A DNA stretch of 64,000 nucleotides from Fusobacterium varium. GTDB lineage: Bacteria > Fusobacteriota > Fusobacteriia > Fusobacteriales > Fusobacteriaceae. The notes below the pieces were generated by a model that was given only the letters and a program-made list of their open reading frames with translations, had not been told where the DNA came from and did not search any database. Made by a program: the position numbers and the translations under genes. Position 1 is the first letter of the stretch. Each line of letters begins with the position of its first letter. Shown piece after piece: positions 17,001 to 27,181 of this stretch. The stretch covers positions 3,782,001 to 3,846,000 of the forward strand of contig AP017968.1 of NCBI GenBank assembly GCA_002356455.1, read 5' to 3'.

Positions 17001-17435
17001 CTATCTATATATAGCTGTCAATTTTATTACTTTCATTTTTTCTTTTTCTGGAGTATCTAATTCAATAAATTGCTTAGTTTTTAAAACTTCTATTAAATTT
17101 TGATTTAAAATGCTACTTTTTACTTTTATATTAAATCCAGTTTGAGATTTTTCAGCACTGATTTTTGAAATATCTATATCTACTAAATCATTTTTATCAC
17201 TAAGTAATTCCATATTTTCATGGTTAAAGACAAGCCTTATATTTCCATCAGCAGTAAGATTTATTATTTCAATTTTTAGAGGTGCTTTTTCTTCTAAACC
17301 CTTTATATCTATTATTTTTCCTTTCATTGACATTTCAGATTTTGCTACCATTTTACTAGAATTAGTATTTTGATAAATACTGTAGGAACATTCAAAGAAA
17401 AAAACAAACAATAAAGGAAAGGCGATTACTTTCAT
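17001..17435 (-). CDS. Putative minor fimbrial subunit or assembly protein
   Basis: Secreted 144-residue protein; the N terminus is hydrophobic (MKVIAFPLLFVFFFECSYS), with a cysteine at residue 16 that could be a lipid attachment site, although the surrounding residues do not form a clean lipobox. The mature part is beta-rich and ends MKVIKLTAIYR, like the TATY ends of the other subunits of this operon. The DFG block of the pilin is not evident. The gene follows the usher by one base. Its role is inferred from context. Confidence 0.55.
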   Translation of the reverse strand: MKVIAFPLLFVFFFECSYSIYQNTNSSKMVAKSEMSMKGKIIDIKGLEEKAPLKIEIINLTADGNIRLVFNHENMELLSDKNDLVDIDISKISAEKSQTGFNIKVKSSILNQNLIEVLKTKQFIELDTPEKEKMKVIKLTAIYR

Positions 17436-17436
17436 T

Positions 17437-20001
17437 TTAAATCTCCTCTGTAAAAATTAATTTTCCCATTTCAAAAATACCATTTTCTATTTCATCTGGC
17501 TTTATAGTAATTTCAATTTTATTTTTCATAGGTTTATACAGTTCATCTCTTGAAGACAATTCAACAGTATAATTTCCTTCTATTAAACCATCTACTATAA
17601 AATAACCATCAAATTCAGGTTTTAAACTTTTTACTTCTTTATCTCCATTCTTTATAACTATCTTGATTTTATTAAATATATATGGAAGTCTTTCTACATC
17701 AATATTTTCTCCATGCACAATTACATTTCCACTTAAAGAAATAGTATTTTGAAATGGTATATCTATTTTCATTCCAGTAGACGGCATCAATTTATAATAT
17801 TTTTCTTCATCATAATACAGCAGTGGATCAATATATGTTCTGTCAACTCTCACATTAAATTCAGCATTAGATGATATATCTTCTATCAGATAATTTCCAT
17901 CAGCATCTGTTTCTATGTTTTTTCCTAAGATACTTATCTTTATATCTGGTAATACTTCATCTTCTGCATCAAACTTAGAATTTGCATTGTTATCTATATA
18001 TACTTTTCCACTTACCCATGAGTTAGACTTATTTTTTAATCTGCTGTTTCTCTCTATATCTTCCAGAATGAGAATTTTTCTAAACTTAGTTCCCACTTTT
18101 TTAGTACTTCCCTTTTCATCACTTACATCAAAAGAAATCTCAGTATCTACAAATGGTACTCCAAAATCCTCCAGATAAACAGTTCCATTCATTTCCATTT
18201 TTAAACGGTCATCATCTTTAGTAGAATAAGCAACTCCTAGTGACAAATCAAAATATTTTTTGCTGTAATATCCATTATTTCTTCTTATAAATTTCACTGA
18301 ATACTTATCTTCAAGCACTTCCCAATTATTATCATATTTCAGTTCTACCTCAGTTACTATATTAATATTATCAAAATATGATATTCCTGTTTGAAATCTT
18401 GTAATATGCCTATTTCTTTTAACATCATCTGAATATTCCTGAAATCTATATTCTAAAGTATTACTCAAATATCTCTGATTATATCCTACACTTCCTATAT
18501 AATCTGTATAATGATTCCCTTGATATGTTTCAACCTCATATCCAGTTCCAATATTTAATCTTCCAAAACTTTTTCTGATATTAGCTCTATATTTTTCATC
18601 TTTCTTTTCTTCTTCACTTATTCTTCTGCTGTACTTTTCTCCAATACCTTCAATTATAAAATCATAGAAATTCTGTCTGTATTCCCATGCAAGAGTTCCA
18701 TCTTCTTCTTCTCTATCTTGGTACCATATAATATTCGCCCAGAAAGGAAATTTTACAGGAGGAGAATTTATATACATTCCATAGGACATCTCATCATATT
18801 TTTTTCTTTCTTCTGTTTTACCAGCCAGATTATAATATCCTACTTCTGCAGTCATGAAATTATTAAGTCCATATTTTAAAGTTCCAATAAAATCATTATC
18901 CCCTTTTCTATCAACTTTTCCACTCTGTATACTGTAATTCCATGTATTTTTACTTAAATTCTTATTGTTTAACCATAGAGAAAGATCTTTTTGAATATAT
19001 GTTCCATCTGTTTTATATATTCTGATATAATATTTATCCGTTAATGACTGTGTATTTATATTCTCAAATCTGTATCTTTGATTTTCTGCATTTTGATAAT
19101 CTATCAATATTCCATTTCTATATAACTCAACTACTGAACCAGTTGGTGCATAACCTTCAAAAATATTTCCATCTTTTTCTGTTACATCAAATCTTTCAGA
19201 TGAATCTAAAATACTTATTCCATTTATATTATTATCTACATCATAAAAAGATGGTGTCCGCATATAAAAACTTCCTAAAACAACATCTTTTTTATCCATT
19301 ACATTTTCGTATGTTAATGAAATTGAATCTATCTCAGGTTTACTTTTATTTTTTCGGCTGTCATCATAAATACTGAATTCACTGTCAAGTTCTCCATACA
19401 TTAACTGTGTTGAGTAATTGATATCTAAAGACTTTCCTTTTCCTTCATTTAAATTAGTTTTTTCATATTCTATTTCAACTACTCCAGGGGAAAACATCTT
19501 CTTATTTCCTATAACATCATGGGTATCTTTTTCTCTTTCATTTCCCATACCTCTTCTTTTCTGTTCCTGCTCATATCTCATATCAGAGGGCAGTTTAAAA
19601 GGGAGCTTTATATTTATATTCAGCATTGGCAAATCAAATACTAATTTTTCTACTGGTATAACAGCACTTAATTTGCTTACATCAATATATAATTCTTGAG
19701 CTTTTACAAAAGAAATATCTGGATCAAATTCCCATTTTATCCTTTGTCCATTTGGAAGAGTTCCATTTACCTGTTTTTTTTCAAAATTTATCTCAATATC
19801 ATTAAGTTCTGCAACATATAAAAATTCACTTAAAGGTATATACCCTATTTCCTTTACTTCATCAATATATAAAGGAAAAAACTCTTCTTTTACTCCATTT
19901 ATTTGAATATCCATATTTCCATCTACAATATTTTCCATATCAACAGAATAGGTAAAACTGCTGAAAAATATCAATATGTATACCAAAATTACTTTTTTCA
20001 C
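17437..20001 (-). CDS. Fimbrial usher-like outer membrane protein with C-terminal SdrD-B-like domains
   Basis: Probable outer-membrane channel that exports and assembles pilin subunits, 854 residues. Order: signal peptide (MKKVILVYILIFFSSFTYS), an N-terminal domain with YIPLSEFLYVAELNDIEINF, a charged linker near residues 145-165, then a long amphipathic beta-strand region fit for a barrel, with an inserted plug-like segment (APTGSVVELYRNGILIDYQ, about residue 285) typical of ushers. From about residue 655 two Ig-like domains follow: SGKVYIDNNANSKFDAEDE with DADGNYLIEDI matches SdrD-B/CNA-B-like repeats, and a second ends FDGYFIVDGLIEGNYTVELS. Classical ushers have about 800-880 residues. Genes before and after overlap or touch it. 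Confidence 0.75.
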   Translation of the reverse strand: MKKVILVYILIFFSSFTYSVDMENIVDGNMDIQINGVKEEFFPLYIDEVKEIGYIPLSEFLYVAELNDIEINFEKKQVNGTLPNGQRIKWEFDPDISFVKAQELYIDVSKLSAVIPVEKLVFDLPMLNINIKLPFKLPSDMRYEQEQKRRGMGNEREKDTHDVIGNKKMFSPGVVEIEYEKTNLNEGKGKSLDINYSTQLMYGELDSEFSIYDDSRKNKSKPEIDSISLTYENVMDKKDVVLGSFYMRTPSFYDVDNNINGISILDSSERFDVTEKDGNIFEGYAPTGSVVELYRNGILIDYQNAENQRYRFENINTQSLTDKYYIRIYKTDGTYIQKDLSLWLNNKNLSKNTWNYSIQSGKVDRKGDNDFIGTLKYGLNNFMTAEVGYYNLAGKTEERKKYDEMSYGMYINSPPVKFPFWANIIWYQDREEEDGTLAWEYRQNFYDFIIEGIGEKYSRRISEEEKKDEKYRANIRKSFGRLNIGTGYEVETYQGNHYTDYIGSVGYNQRYLSNTLEYRFQEYSDDVKRNRHITRFQTGISYFDNINIVTEVELKYDNNWEVLEDKYSVKFIRRNNGYYSKKYFDLSLGVAYSTKDDDRLKMEMNGTVYLEDFGVPFVDTEISFDVSDEKGSTKKVGTKFRKILILEDIERNSRLKNKSNSWVSGKVYIDNNANSKFDAEDEVLPDIKISILGKNIETDADGNYLIEDISSNAEFNVRVDRTYIDPLLYYDEEKYYKLMPSTGMKIDIPFQNTISLSGNVIVHGENIDVERLPYIFNKIKIVIKNGDKEVKSLKPEFDGYFIVDGLIEGNYTVELSSRDELYKPMKNKIEITIKPDEIENGIFEMGKLIFTEEI

Positions 20002-20396
20002 TTTTTATACTCCACATAGACAGGATTTCCAACTTTTTCTCTGGCTGTCTTTGCTTTTACTTTTGAATTAACATATAAATTACCTTTTATTTCTAAATCA
20101 ATTTCCCCATTTTTGTCTAAAATTAAAGCCTCATTATTCAATAAAATTATATCTGTAATATATATATTGTCACCTAATTCAAAATAATCATCCATTTCCA
20201 CTTTTATTTCCTCAAATGGACTGCCTTTTATATTGAGTATAAGATTTCTAAGTGGAGCTGCTTTCTTAGATGAAGAATTCTTTATAATAGTTCCAAAATA
20301 AAATCCCTGCTTTTCAGTTATTATAAGTGGTTTTAATTCTTGAGAAAAATTTATTGCTGTTATCATCAAGAAAATACATAGTAGTTTCAATTTCAT
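19998..20396 (-). CDS. Small secreted protein of the chaperone-usher-like operon
   Basis: Secreted 132-residue protein: signal peptide MKLKLLCIFLMITAINFS, then QELKPLIITEKQGFYFGTII. The FYFGTI block may match the DFG block of the other subunits; the end (NPVYVEYKK) is less like their TATY ends. The gene overlaps the usher start by 4 bases, so translation is coupled. It sits just after the attenuator-like hairpin that follows the major pilin gene. It could be a minor pilin or an initiator subunit. Confidence 0.5.
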   Translation of the reverse strand: MKLKLLCIFLMITAINFSQELKPLIITEKQGFYFGTIIKNSSSKKAAPLRNLILNIKGSPFEEIKVEMDDYFELGDNIYITDIILLNNEALILDKNGEIDLEIKGNLYVNSKVKAKTAREKVGNPVYVEYKK

Positions 20397-20409
20397 ATTT
20401 TCCCCTTTA

Positions 20410-20434
20410 TAAAAAAGGAGGATTTCTCCTCCTG
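20410..20434 (-). terminator. Attenuator-like hairpin inside the pilus operon
   Basis: On the minus strand AGGAGGA, loop GAAA, TCCTCCT, then TTTTTTATAAAG. It sits 17 bases after the major pilin stop and before the minor genes and usher. Partial termination here would give much pilin and little usher, as seen in other fimbrial operons; the degree of termination is inferred. Confidence 0.7.
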
Positions 20435-20450
20435 ATTTAGTTATTTAGAT

Positions 20451-20888
20451 TTAGTTTGATGATGCTATATCATCATATGTTGCTGTTATTTTTAATGTTG
20501 CTGTTAAGTCAGCATCAGTAGTAGGTGAATAAGTTAATGCTATTATTTTTTCTGCTTTTCCAGCAGTCAAAGTAACTTTTTCTGCAGCTCCAATATCTTT
20601 AGGAGTAGTAGCAAAAGCCACATCAGTAATACTTGCTATATCAGAACTTAAAGAAACTAACATCCCAGCTTCTCCTTCTAGAGTCAATTTGATATCAGCA
20701 GATGTTTTACTTCCACCTATCATAACTTTTCCAAAATCTACACTAGGTGTATCTGATGTTAATGTTAAAGCTTTTACTGACACCCCTGTAAGTGTTATAT
20801 CCTTGCTTACTTCTTTTGCTGCTTCTTCTCCAAATGCTGTTATTGATAATGCTGCCAATATTCCTATCATAAAAAACGTTTTTTTCAT
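20451..20888 (-). CDS. Putative major fimbrial subunit (pilin)
   Basis: Secreted 145-residue protein with a clean signal peptide (MKKTFFMIGILAALSITAFG, cut before EEAAKE). The mature part is rich in Thr, Ser, Ala and Lys, has no cysteine, and shows a regular beta pattern: ALTLTSDTPSVDFGKVMIGG, later LTLEGEAGMLVSLSSDI, ending TLKITATYDDIASSN. The DFGxxxxG block recalls DUF4402-type fimbrial subunits. Position directly after the chaperone gene and before a termination hairpin suggests the most abundant product of the operon. Identification rests on context and composition. Confidence 0.65.
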   Translation of the reverse strand: MKKTFFMIGILAALSITAFGEEAAKEVSKDITLTGVSVKALTLTSDTPSVDFGKVMIGGSKTSADIKLTLEGEAGMLVSLSSDIASITDVAFATTPKDIGAAEKVTLTAGKAEKIIALTYSPTTDADLTATLKITATYDDIASSN

Positions 20889-20906
20889 GATACGTCATCT
20901 CCTTTT

Positions 20907-21617
20907 TTATTTTAACTTTACAGTCTCACTATAAAGTACCTTACCCTTTCCAGCCACATTTATTTCTGCAGCTTCACCTTTTAAATCTTTAAGTTCTATT
21001 TTTACTGATGATGTATTTCCTTTTAAAATTCTTCCAGTTTTTTCTTCCATTTCTCCTATCTTTTTACCTTTAGCAGAAAGATCGTTTATTTTAACCTCTG
21101 GTCTTAAGCTGTATTTCCCGTTATTTTTAATATTCATTGTAAGTATATTGTTTACAATTTTTATATTTGAAACAGCTATGTCATATTCAACTTTCCCTTT
21201 AGTTCCATATACTGTAAGTCCATGTCTTCCAGCTAAAGTCAATGTACTCTGACCCTCTACCACTTCAGGCAGTTCCTCTATATATATCAGTCCTCTGTAT
21301 TCTCCATCTGGTTTTTCTTTAGGAGCTCTTACAGAAAACTTTATTCTTCTTTCTGAATTTCCTTCCAGAGTCATAGTTCTTGGATATATTCTCAGCCAGT
21401 CTCCAAGATACTCTTCATCTTTAATATTTTCATCTTTTCCCGGATAAACTTTTACTCTGATAGGTTCATTTGAATTATTTACAAGTATTATTTCCTCAGT
21501 AGCAGATCTATCCAGATTCATTTCAAATATTCCTGGTGCTACTGAAGTTCTAAAGAATGCAAAACTGCTTACTGTTATCATTAAGAACATAAATACAATG
21601 CCTACTATTTTTTTCAT
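20907..21617 (-). CDS. Periplasmic fimbrial chaperone-like protein
   Basis: Periplasmic two-domain Ig-like chaperone that would hold pilin subunits before transfer to the usher. Signal peptide KIVGIVFMFLMITVSSFAF, then VAPGIFEMNLDRSATEEIIL and NNSNEPIRVKVYPG, the usual start of PapD/FimC-type domain 1; the edge strand LEGNSERRIKFSVRAP corresponds to the region before the subunit-binding strand, and TLAGRHGLTVYG to the end of domain 1. Domain 2 runs from about residue 150. I start at 21617 because AAGGAG lies 6 bases before this ATG and the signal peptide then begins normally; a longer frame starts at 21638. Confidence 0.75.
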   Translation of the reverse strand: MKKIVGIVFMFLMITVSSFAFFRTSVAPGIFEMNLDRSATEEIILVNNSNEPIRVKVYPGKDENIKDEEYLGDWLRIYPRTMTLEGNSERRIKFSVRAPKEKPDGEYRGLIYIEELPEVVEGQSTLTLAGRHGLTVYGTKGKVEYDIAVSNIKIVNNILTMNIKNNGKYSLRPEVKINDLSAKGKKIGEMEEKTGRILKGNTSSVKIELKDLKGEAAEINVAGKGKVLYSETVKLK

Positions 21618-21634
21618 ATTCTCTCCTTGTTTAA

Positions 21635-22051
21635 TCAATCATAAGTAGCAGTAAAAACTATTGTATCTTCTGCTTCATCTCCATGATTCATCTTATTTAA
21701 AGTTTCTGTATTATATGATATTTTAAACTTTTTTTCCTCTCCTTCAGATACTTTCTCTATCTTATAGAGATTTTTTTCATTTCCACTATAATCTACATCT
21801 TTTAAATTGATACTCCCATTGGTATATTCTTCTTTTAAGACAAAAGTAAGTACTTTTGTGCTTTTTTTATTTGATCCCTTTATATAGTTTTCCATAACTA
21901 TTTCATTTGTTTCTACTCCATCCACTTTTACTGTCAGAGAAGCATTAGCTACAACTTTTCCAGTTATTTTTATTACAGCAGATGTTTGTCTGAGTTCTCC
22001 AGAATACAGATTTAAACTTATCAGCAAAAAATATAGAATTTTTTTTATCAT
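21635..22051 (-). CDS. Putative fimbrial subunit, first gene of the operon
   Basis: Secreted 138-residue protein: short signal peptide MIKKILYFLLISLNLYSGE, then a beta-rich mature part (VIKITGKVVANASLTVKVDG) ending DTIVFTATYD. The TATYD end is shared with the probable major pilin. The VVANASLTV stretch is like the N-terminal part of DUF4402-type or CS1-like pilins. It is the first gene after the operon promoter and is followed within 20 bases by the chaperone gene. It may be a second structural subunit or the tip. Confidence 0.6.
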   Translation of the reverse strand: MIKKILYFLLISLNLYSGELRQTSAVIKITGKVVANASLTVKVDGVETNEIVMENYIKGSNKKSTKVLTFVLKEEYTNGSINLKDVDYSGNEKNLYKIEKVSEGEEKKFKISYNTETLNKMNHGDEAEDTIVFTATYD

Positions 22052-22125
22052 AAGCTGATCATCCTTGTTTTGTTTATTTTTTATTTCATTTGATATATTT
22101 TTGAATTAATTGTCTTTCTATCCGG

Positions 22126-22154
22126 ATTATAGCACAAAAGATATTGAAGTTCAA
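22126..22154 (-). promoter_or_regulatory. Promoter of the chaperone-usher-like operon
   Basis: Minus strand TTGAAC (22149-22154), 17-bp spacer, TATAAT (22126-22131) preceded by TGC, an extended -10. The start of transcription would be near 22119, leaving a leader of about 68 bases. This is a strong sigma-70 type site. Confidence 0.75.
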
Positions 22155-22312
22155 TAAATATCTTTATTCCTTATTTTTAGATAAAACAACTAATTATATA
22201 TACTTAACTGTTTTTTTTATTAAACTTCTATTCTTAAATTAATAAACTTGTTTTATCTGAATTTTCAAAGTTAAAATGTAAACAAATACAAACTTAAATG
22301 AAATAAATAATA

Positions 22313-22350
22313 TAAAAAAAATCTATTTTATCTATAAATAAAATAGATTT
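22313..22350 (-). terminator. Second, AT-only hairpin after the ATP synthase operon
   Basis: ATCTATTTTA (22321-22330) and TAAAATAGAT (22339-22348), followed on the minus strand by eight T. Together with the stronger hairpin at 22388-22420 it insulates the pilus operon from atp transcription. The other 22155-22312 bases hold only AT-rich sequence with no gene seen. Confidence 0.55.
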
Positions 22351-22387
22351 AAAGAAGCTTTAAAAAAATCAACTAATCTCTCAAAAA

Positions 22388-22420
22388 CAAAAAAACAGGT
22401 ATATAATACACCTGTTTTCT
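22388..22420 (-). terminator. Intrinsic terminator of the ATP synthase operon
   Basis: AAAACAGGT (22392-22400) and ACCTGTTTT (22410-22418) with a T-run on the minus strand, 12 bases after the atpC stop. Confidence 0.8.
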
Positions 22421-22431
22421 TATTTTAAAAA

Positions 22432-22836
22432 TTATAATAATTTTTCAGCTAAACGAACTTTTACTAAAGCTTCATTCAGATTTTTTTCAGTCAGAAGAAT
22501 ATCTTTATCCTCTTTCATTTTATCTAATTTTGCCTTAGCTTCTTCAGCCTCTTTTCTAGCTCTTTCCAAATCTATCATTTCACAAGGCATAGCTTCATCT
22601 GCTAACACAGTTACAACATTATTAGATATCTCAAGGAATCCTCCTGAAACAAAATAGCACTTTTCATTGCCATCAAGTCTTATTTTCATTTCACCAATAG
22701 CAAGCCCTGCAACAAAAGGTGAATGATTAGGAAGTATTCCCATCTCTCCTTCAGTAGTTCTCACAAGAAGAAACTCTGCTTCCTGTTCCAAAACTTTTTC
22801 TTGATAATTTACAACTTTAACTTTAAAAGTAGCCAT
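22432..22836 (-). CDS. atpC: F1 ATP synthase epsilon subunit
   Basis: Central-stalk subunit of F1, 134 residues. The N-terminal beta barrel is clear (FKVKVVNYQEKVLEQEAEFL, EGEMGILPNHSPFVAGLAIG, FLEISNNVVTVLADEAM) and the C-terminal helical hairpin follows (DLERARKEAEEAKAKLDKM). Length is normal. It is the last gene of the atp operon, 2 bases after atpD, and is followed by an intrinsic terminator. Confidence 0.96.
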   Translation of the reverse strand: MATFKVKVVNYQEKVLEQEAEFLLVRTTEGEMGILPNHSPFVAGLAIGEMKIRLDGNEKCYFVSGGFLEISNNVVTVLADEAMPCEMIDLERARKEAEEAKAKLDKMKEDKDILLTEKNLNEALVKVRLAEKLL

Positions 22837-22838
22837 AA

Positions 22839-24251
<1,413 letters not shown>

Positions 24252-24257
24252 TTATCT

Positions 24258-25109
24258 TTAATTTAGAGCTGCTGCTCCACCAACTATTTCAGTTATTTCT
24301 TGAGTAATAGCTGATTGTCTCTCTCTATTATATTTCAGATTAAGCTCTTTTATCATTTCCTCTGCGTTATCTGTAGCACTCTTCATTGAATTTTTTCTTG
24401 CTGAGTGTTCACTTGCAGTATTATTTAAAAGAGCCTGATATATCTCAACATTTAAATATTTAGGAAGAAGTGCAGATAAAATAGTTTCTGCATCTGGTTC
24501 AAAAATATATGCTGTATTTTCTGTAGCTTCTACTCTTTCTATAGGAATAAGTTTTCTTACTAAAAGGTCACTTCTCAAAGCTGATACAAATTTATTATAT
24601 ATCATATACACTTCATCAAAAATACCATTATAGTAATATTCAACTATATTTTCACTTATCTCTTTTGCCTTATCTCCCATAGTTTCAGGAATAAGCTGGA
24701 TATAGCTTGCTTTCAGATCATACTTTCTCTTAGAACAGTATTCTCTTCCTTTTCTTCCTATAGCAATCACTGAAACCTCTTTTCCACTATTTTTTCTCAT
24801 GATTTTTTCCATTTCTCTAAGAGTATTGTTATTAAATCCTCCACAAAGTCCTCTGTCAGATGTCATAACTATTACACCTATCTTTTTAACTTCTTCTCTT
24901 CCATCAAAAAGAGGATGTTTTTCACTCTTAACCCCCGCAGCTATATTAGACAGGATATTATGGATACTTTCAGCATAAGGTCTTGATTTAGTTACTAATG
25001 CTGAAAATCTTTTGAATTTTGTAGTAGAAACAATTTCCATGGCTTTAGTGATCTGGTGAGTAGACTGAACACTTTTAATTCTGCCTTTTATCTCTTTAGC
25101 TCCAGCCAT
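24258..25109 (-). CDS. atpG: F1 ATP synthase gamma subunit
   Basis: Rotating central shaft of F1, 283 residues, normal length. N-terminal [20 protein letters not shown] and [11 protein letters not shown], the [12 protein letters not shown] motif, and the C-terminal coiled-coil end [20 protein letters not shown] are diagnostic. Located between atpA and atpD. Confidence 0.97.
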   Translation of the reverse strand: MAGAKEIKGRIKSVQSTHQITKAMEIVSTTKFKRFSALVTKSRPYAESIHNILSNIAAGVKSEKHPLFDGREEVKKIGVIVMTSDRGLCGGFNNNTLREMEKIMRKNSGKEVSVIAIGRKGREYCSKRKYDLKASYIQLIPETMGDKAKEISENIVEYYYNGIFDEVYMIYNKFVSALRSDLLVRKLIPIERVEATENTAYIFEPDAETILSALLPKYLNVEIYQALLNNTASEHSARKNSMKSATDNAEEMIKELNLKYNRERQSAITQEITEIVGGAAALN

Positions 25110-25123
25110 TATCCCACCTCTTT

Positions 25124-26626
25124 CTAGTTAAAGTTCTTTTTGAAAGCGTTGATAGCTTCTCCCAATTTTGTTTCCATCTCTTTACTTAAAGCTTTTTTCT
25201 CTTTTATCTCAGCTAAAATATCTGTAGTATTTCTAAGTTCTCTTAAAAGTTCTTCTTCAAATCTTCTTACTTTATCTACATCTACTGAATCAAGGTATCC
25301 ATTAATTACAGCAAAAAATGCAACTACTTGTTCTTCAACTGGGAAAGGTTTATATTGTGGCTGTTTTAAAACTTCCATAATTCTATTTCCTCTTTCCAAT
25401 TGAGCTTTTGTAGATTTATCAAGATCTGATCCAAATTGTGCAAATGTCAATAATTCTGTATATTGAGCTAATTCAAGTTTTACTTTAGAAGCAACCTGTT
25501 TCATAGCTTTTATTTGTGCAGAACCTCCTACCCTTGATACAGATATACCAGCATTTATAGCAGGTCTGAATCCAGAGTTAAATAACTGAGAATCTAGGAA
25601 TATCTGTCCATCAGTAATAGAAATTACATTTGTAGGAATATATGCTGATACATCCCCTGCCTGTGTTTCTATTATAGGAAGAGCTGTTATAGATCCTCCA
25701 CCTAATTTATCAGATAATTTAGCTGCTCTTTCAAGTAATCTTGAATGCAGATAGAATACATCTCCAGGATATGCTTCTCTTCCAGGTGGTCTTTTAAGTA
25801 ATAAAGACATTTCTCTATATGCTACTGCATGTTTTGATAAGTCATCATATACTATAAGTACATGTTCTCCTTTATCTAGGAAATATTCTCCCATAGAGAC
25901 TCCTGAGTATGGAGCCATATATTGTAATGGAGCTGCTTCAGATGCTGTAGCAGCGACTATAGTTGTATATTCCATAGCTCCTGCATCTTCCAGCTTTTTA
26001 TATATTTGAGCAACAGTAGATCTCTTTTGTCCAATTGCAACATAGATACATTTTACTCCTGTTCCTTTTTGATTAAGAATAGCATCAATAGCAATAGCTG
26101 TTTTTCCTGTTTGTCTGTCTCCAATTATAAGCTCTCTTTGTCCTCTACCAATAGGTACCATACCATCAATAGATTTAATTCCTGTTTGTAATGGTTCAAA
26201 TACTGGTTTTCTAGAGATAATACCTGATGCTTTTCTCTCTATCTCCATGTACTTCTCAGCTTTAATTTCACCTTTTCCATCAATTGGTTCTCCAAGAGCG
26301 TTTACTACTCTCCCTAATAGAGATTCTCCAGCTGGAACAGATACAACTCTTCCTGTTGCTCTTACTTCATCTCCCTCTTTTATCAGAGAGAAGTCTCCAA
26401 GTATAACTGCTCCTACATTATCCTCTTCAAGGTTCAATGCCATTCCCATAACTCCATGAGGAAATTCTAACAACTCCCCTGACATTGCACTGCTCAATCC
26501 ATAAACTCTGGCTATACCATCTCCTACTTCCAGAACAGAACCTGAAGTTTTTATATCAAGACTTTTTTTATAGTTCTCAATTTCATTTTTGATTATGCTG
26601 CTTACTTCTTCTGGCCTAATTTTCAA
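25124..26626 (-). CDS. atpA: F1 ATP synthase alpha subunit
   Basis: Non-catalytic nucleotide-binding subunit of F1, about 500 residues. P-loop [29 protein letters not shown], and [16 protein letters not shown] are standard. I start at the TTG at 26626: AGGAGGTG lies 7 bases before it, and the resulting start [19 protein letters not shown] is the usual one for this protein. The open frame extends to an ATG at 26650, but that would put the ribosome binding site inside the gene. Confidence 0.95.
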   Translation of the reverse strand: MKIRPEEVSSIIKNEIENYKKSLDIKTSGSVLEVGDGIARVYGLSSAMSGELLEFPHGVMGMALNLEEDNVGAVILGDFSLIKEGDEVRATGRVVSVPAGESLLGRVVNALGEPIDGKGEIKAEKYMEIERKASGIISRKPVFEPLQTGIKSIDGMVPIGRGQRELIIGDRQTGKTAIAIDAILNQKGTGVKCIYVAIGQKRSTVAQIYKKLEDAGAMEYTTIVAATASEAAPLQYMAPYSGVSMGEYFLDKGEHVLIVYDDLSKHAVAYREMSLLLKRPPGREAYPGDVFYLHSRLLERAAKLSDKLGGGSITALPIIETQAGDVSAYIPTNVISITDGQIFLDSQLFNSGFRPAINAGISVSRVGGSAQIKAMKQVASKVKLELAQYTELLTFAQFGSDLDKSTKAQLERGNRIMEVLKQPQYKPFPVEEQVVAFFAVINGYLDSVDVDKVRRFEEELLRELRNTTDILAEIKEKKALSKEMETKLGEAINAFKKNFN

Positions 26627-26656
26627 CTGATTACACCTCCTGCTTTCCAAGCCTTT

Positions 26657-27181
26657 CTATTTTTTTCTTAGGAAATTCAATTCTTTACGTATAGAACCAT
26701 CAGTTACCTGATCTCCTATTTTAATGATACCCCCACCTATAATGGATTTATCTATCTTTACATCGAGATTGATTTTTTTCCCAGTTTTTTTCATTAATTT
26801 TTCTATTAATTTTTTCTTTTGTAGCTCACTTGGTTCAACAGCAAAGGTTGCCTCAACATCAAGTATCTGATTTTTTTCATAGTATATTTTCAGATATTCT
26901 GCCACAATATTCCTTATATTTTCTATTCTTTTTTTATCAAGAATATAAAACATTATATTTAAAATTCCTTCATCAGAATCTTTAAAAATAGAACTTAACA
27001 CTTTTTTCTTTTCATCTTCTTCAATAAGCGGATGTGTGATAAAAGTTTTAAATTCACTATCATTTTTATACAATTCCATAAGGTCATTTAACTTTTCATA
27101 AATAGGTTTTACTTTGTCAGTAGATTCAGCGATTTCATAGATAGCTTCAGCATATCTTCTTCCTACTTGATTATCTATCAT
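26657..27181 (-). CDS. atpH: ATP synthase delta subunit
   Basis: Peripheral-stalk subunit linking F1 to the b subunit, 174 residues. VGRRYAEAIYEIAE at the start and the C-terminal VKIDKSIIGGGIIKIGDQV with DGSIRKELNFLRKK are characteristic. It overlaps atpF by 4 bases, so the two are translationally coupled. Confidence 0.95.
   Translation of the reverse strand: MIDNQVGRRYAEAIYEIAESTDKVKPIYEKLNDLMELYKNDSEFKTFITHPLIEEDEKKKVLSSIFKDSDEGILNIMFYILDKKRIENIRNIVAEYLKIYYEKNQILDVEATFAVEPSELQKKKLIEKLMKKTGKKINLDVKIDKSIIGGGIIKIGDQVTDGSIRKELNFLRKK

Noticed and set aside
22200..22320. Homopolymer T8/A8 runs near the pilus promoter as phase-variation switch
   Set aside because: They lie outside the -35/-10 region and the spacer has no repeat; no direct evidence for length change.
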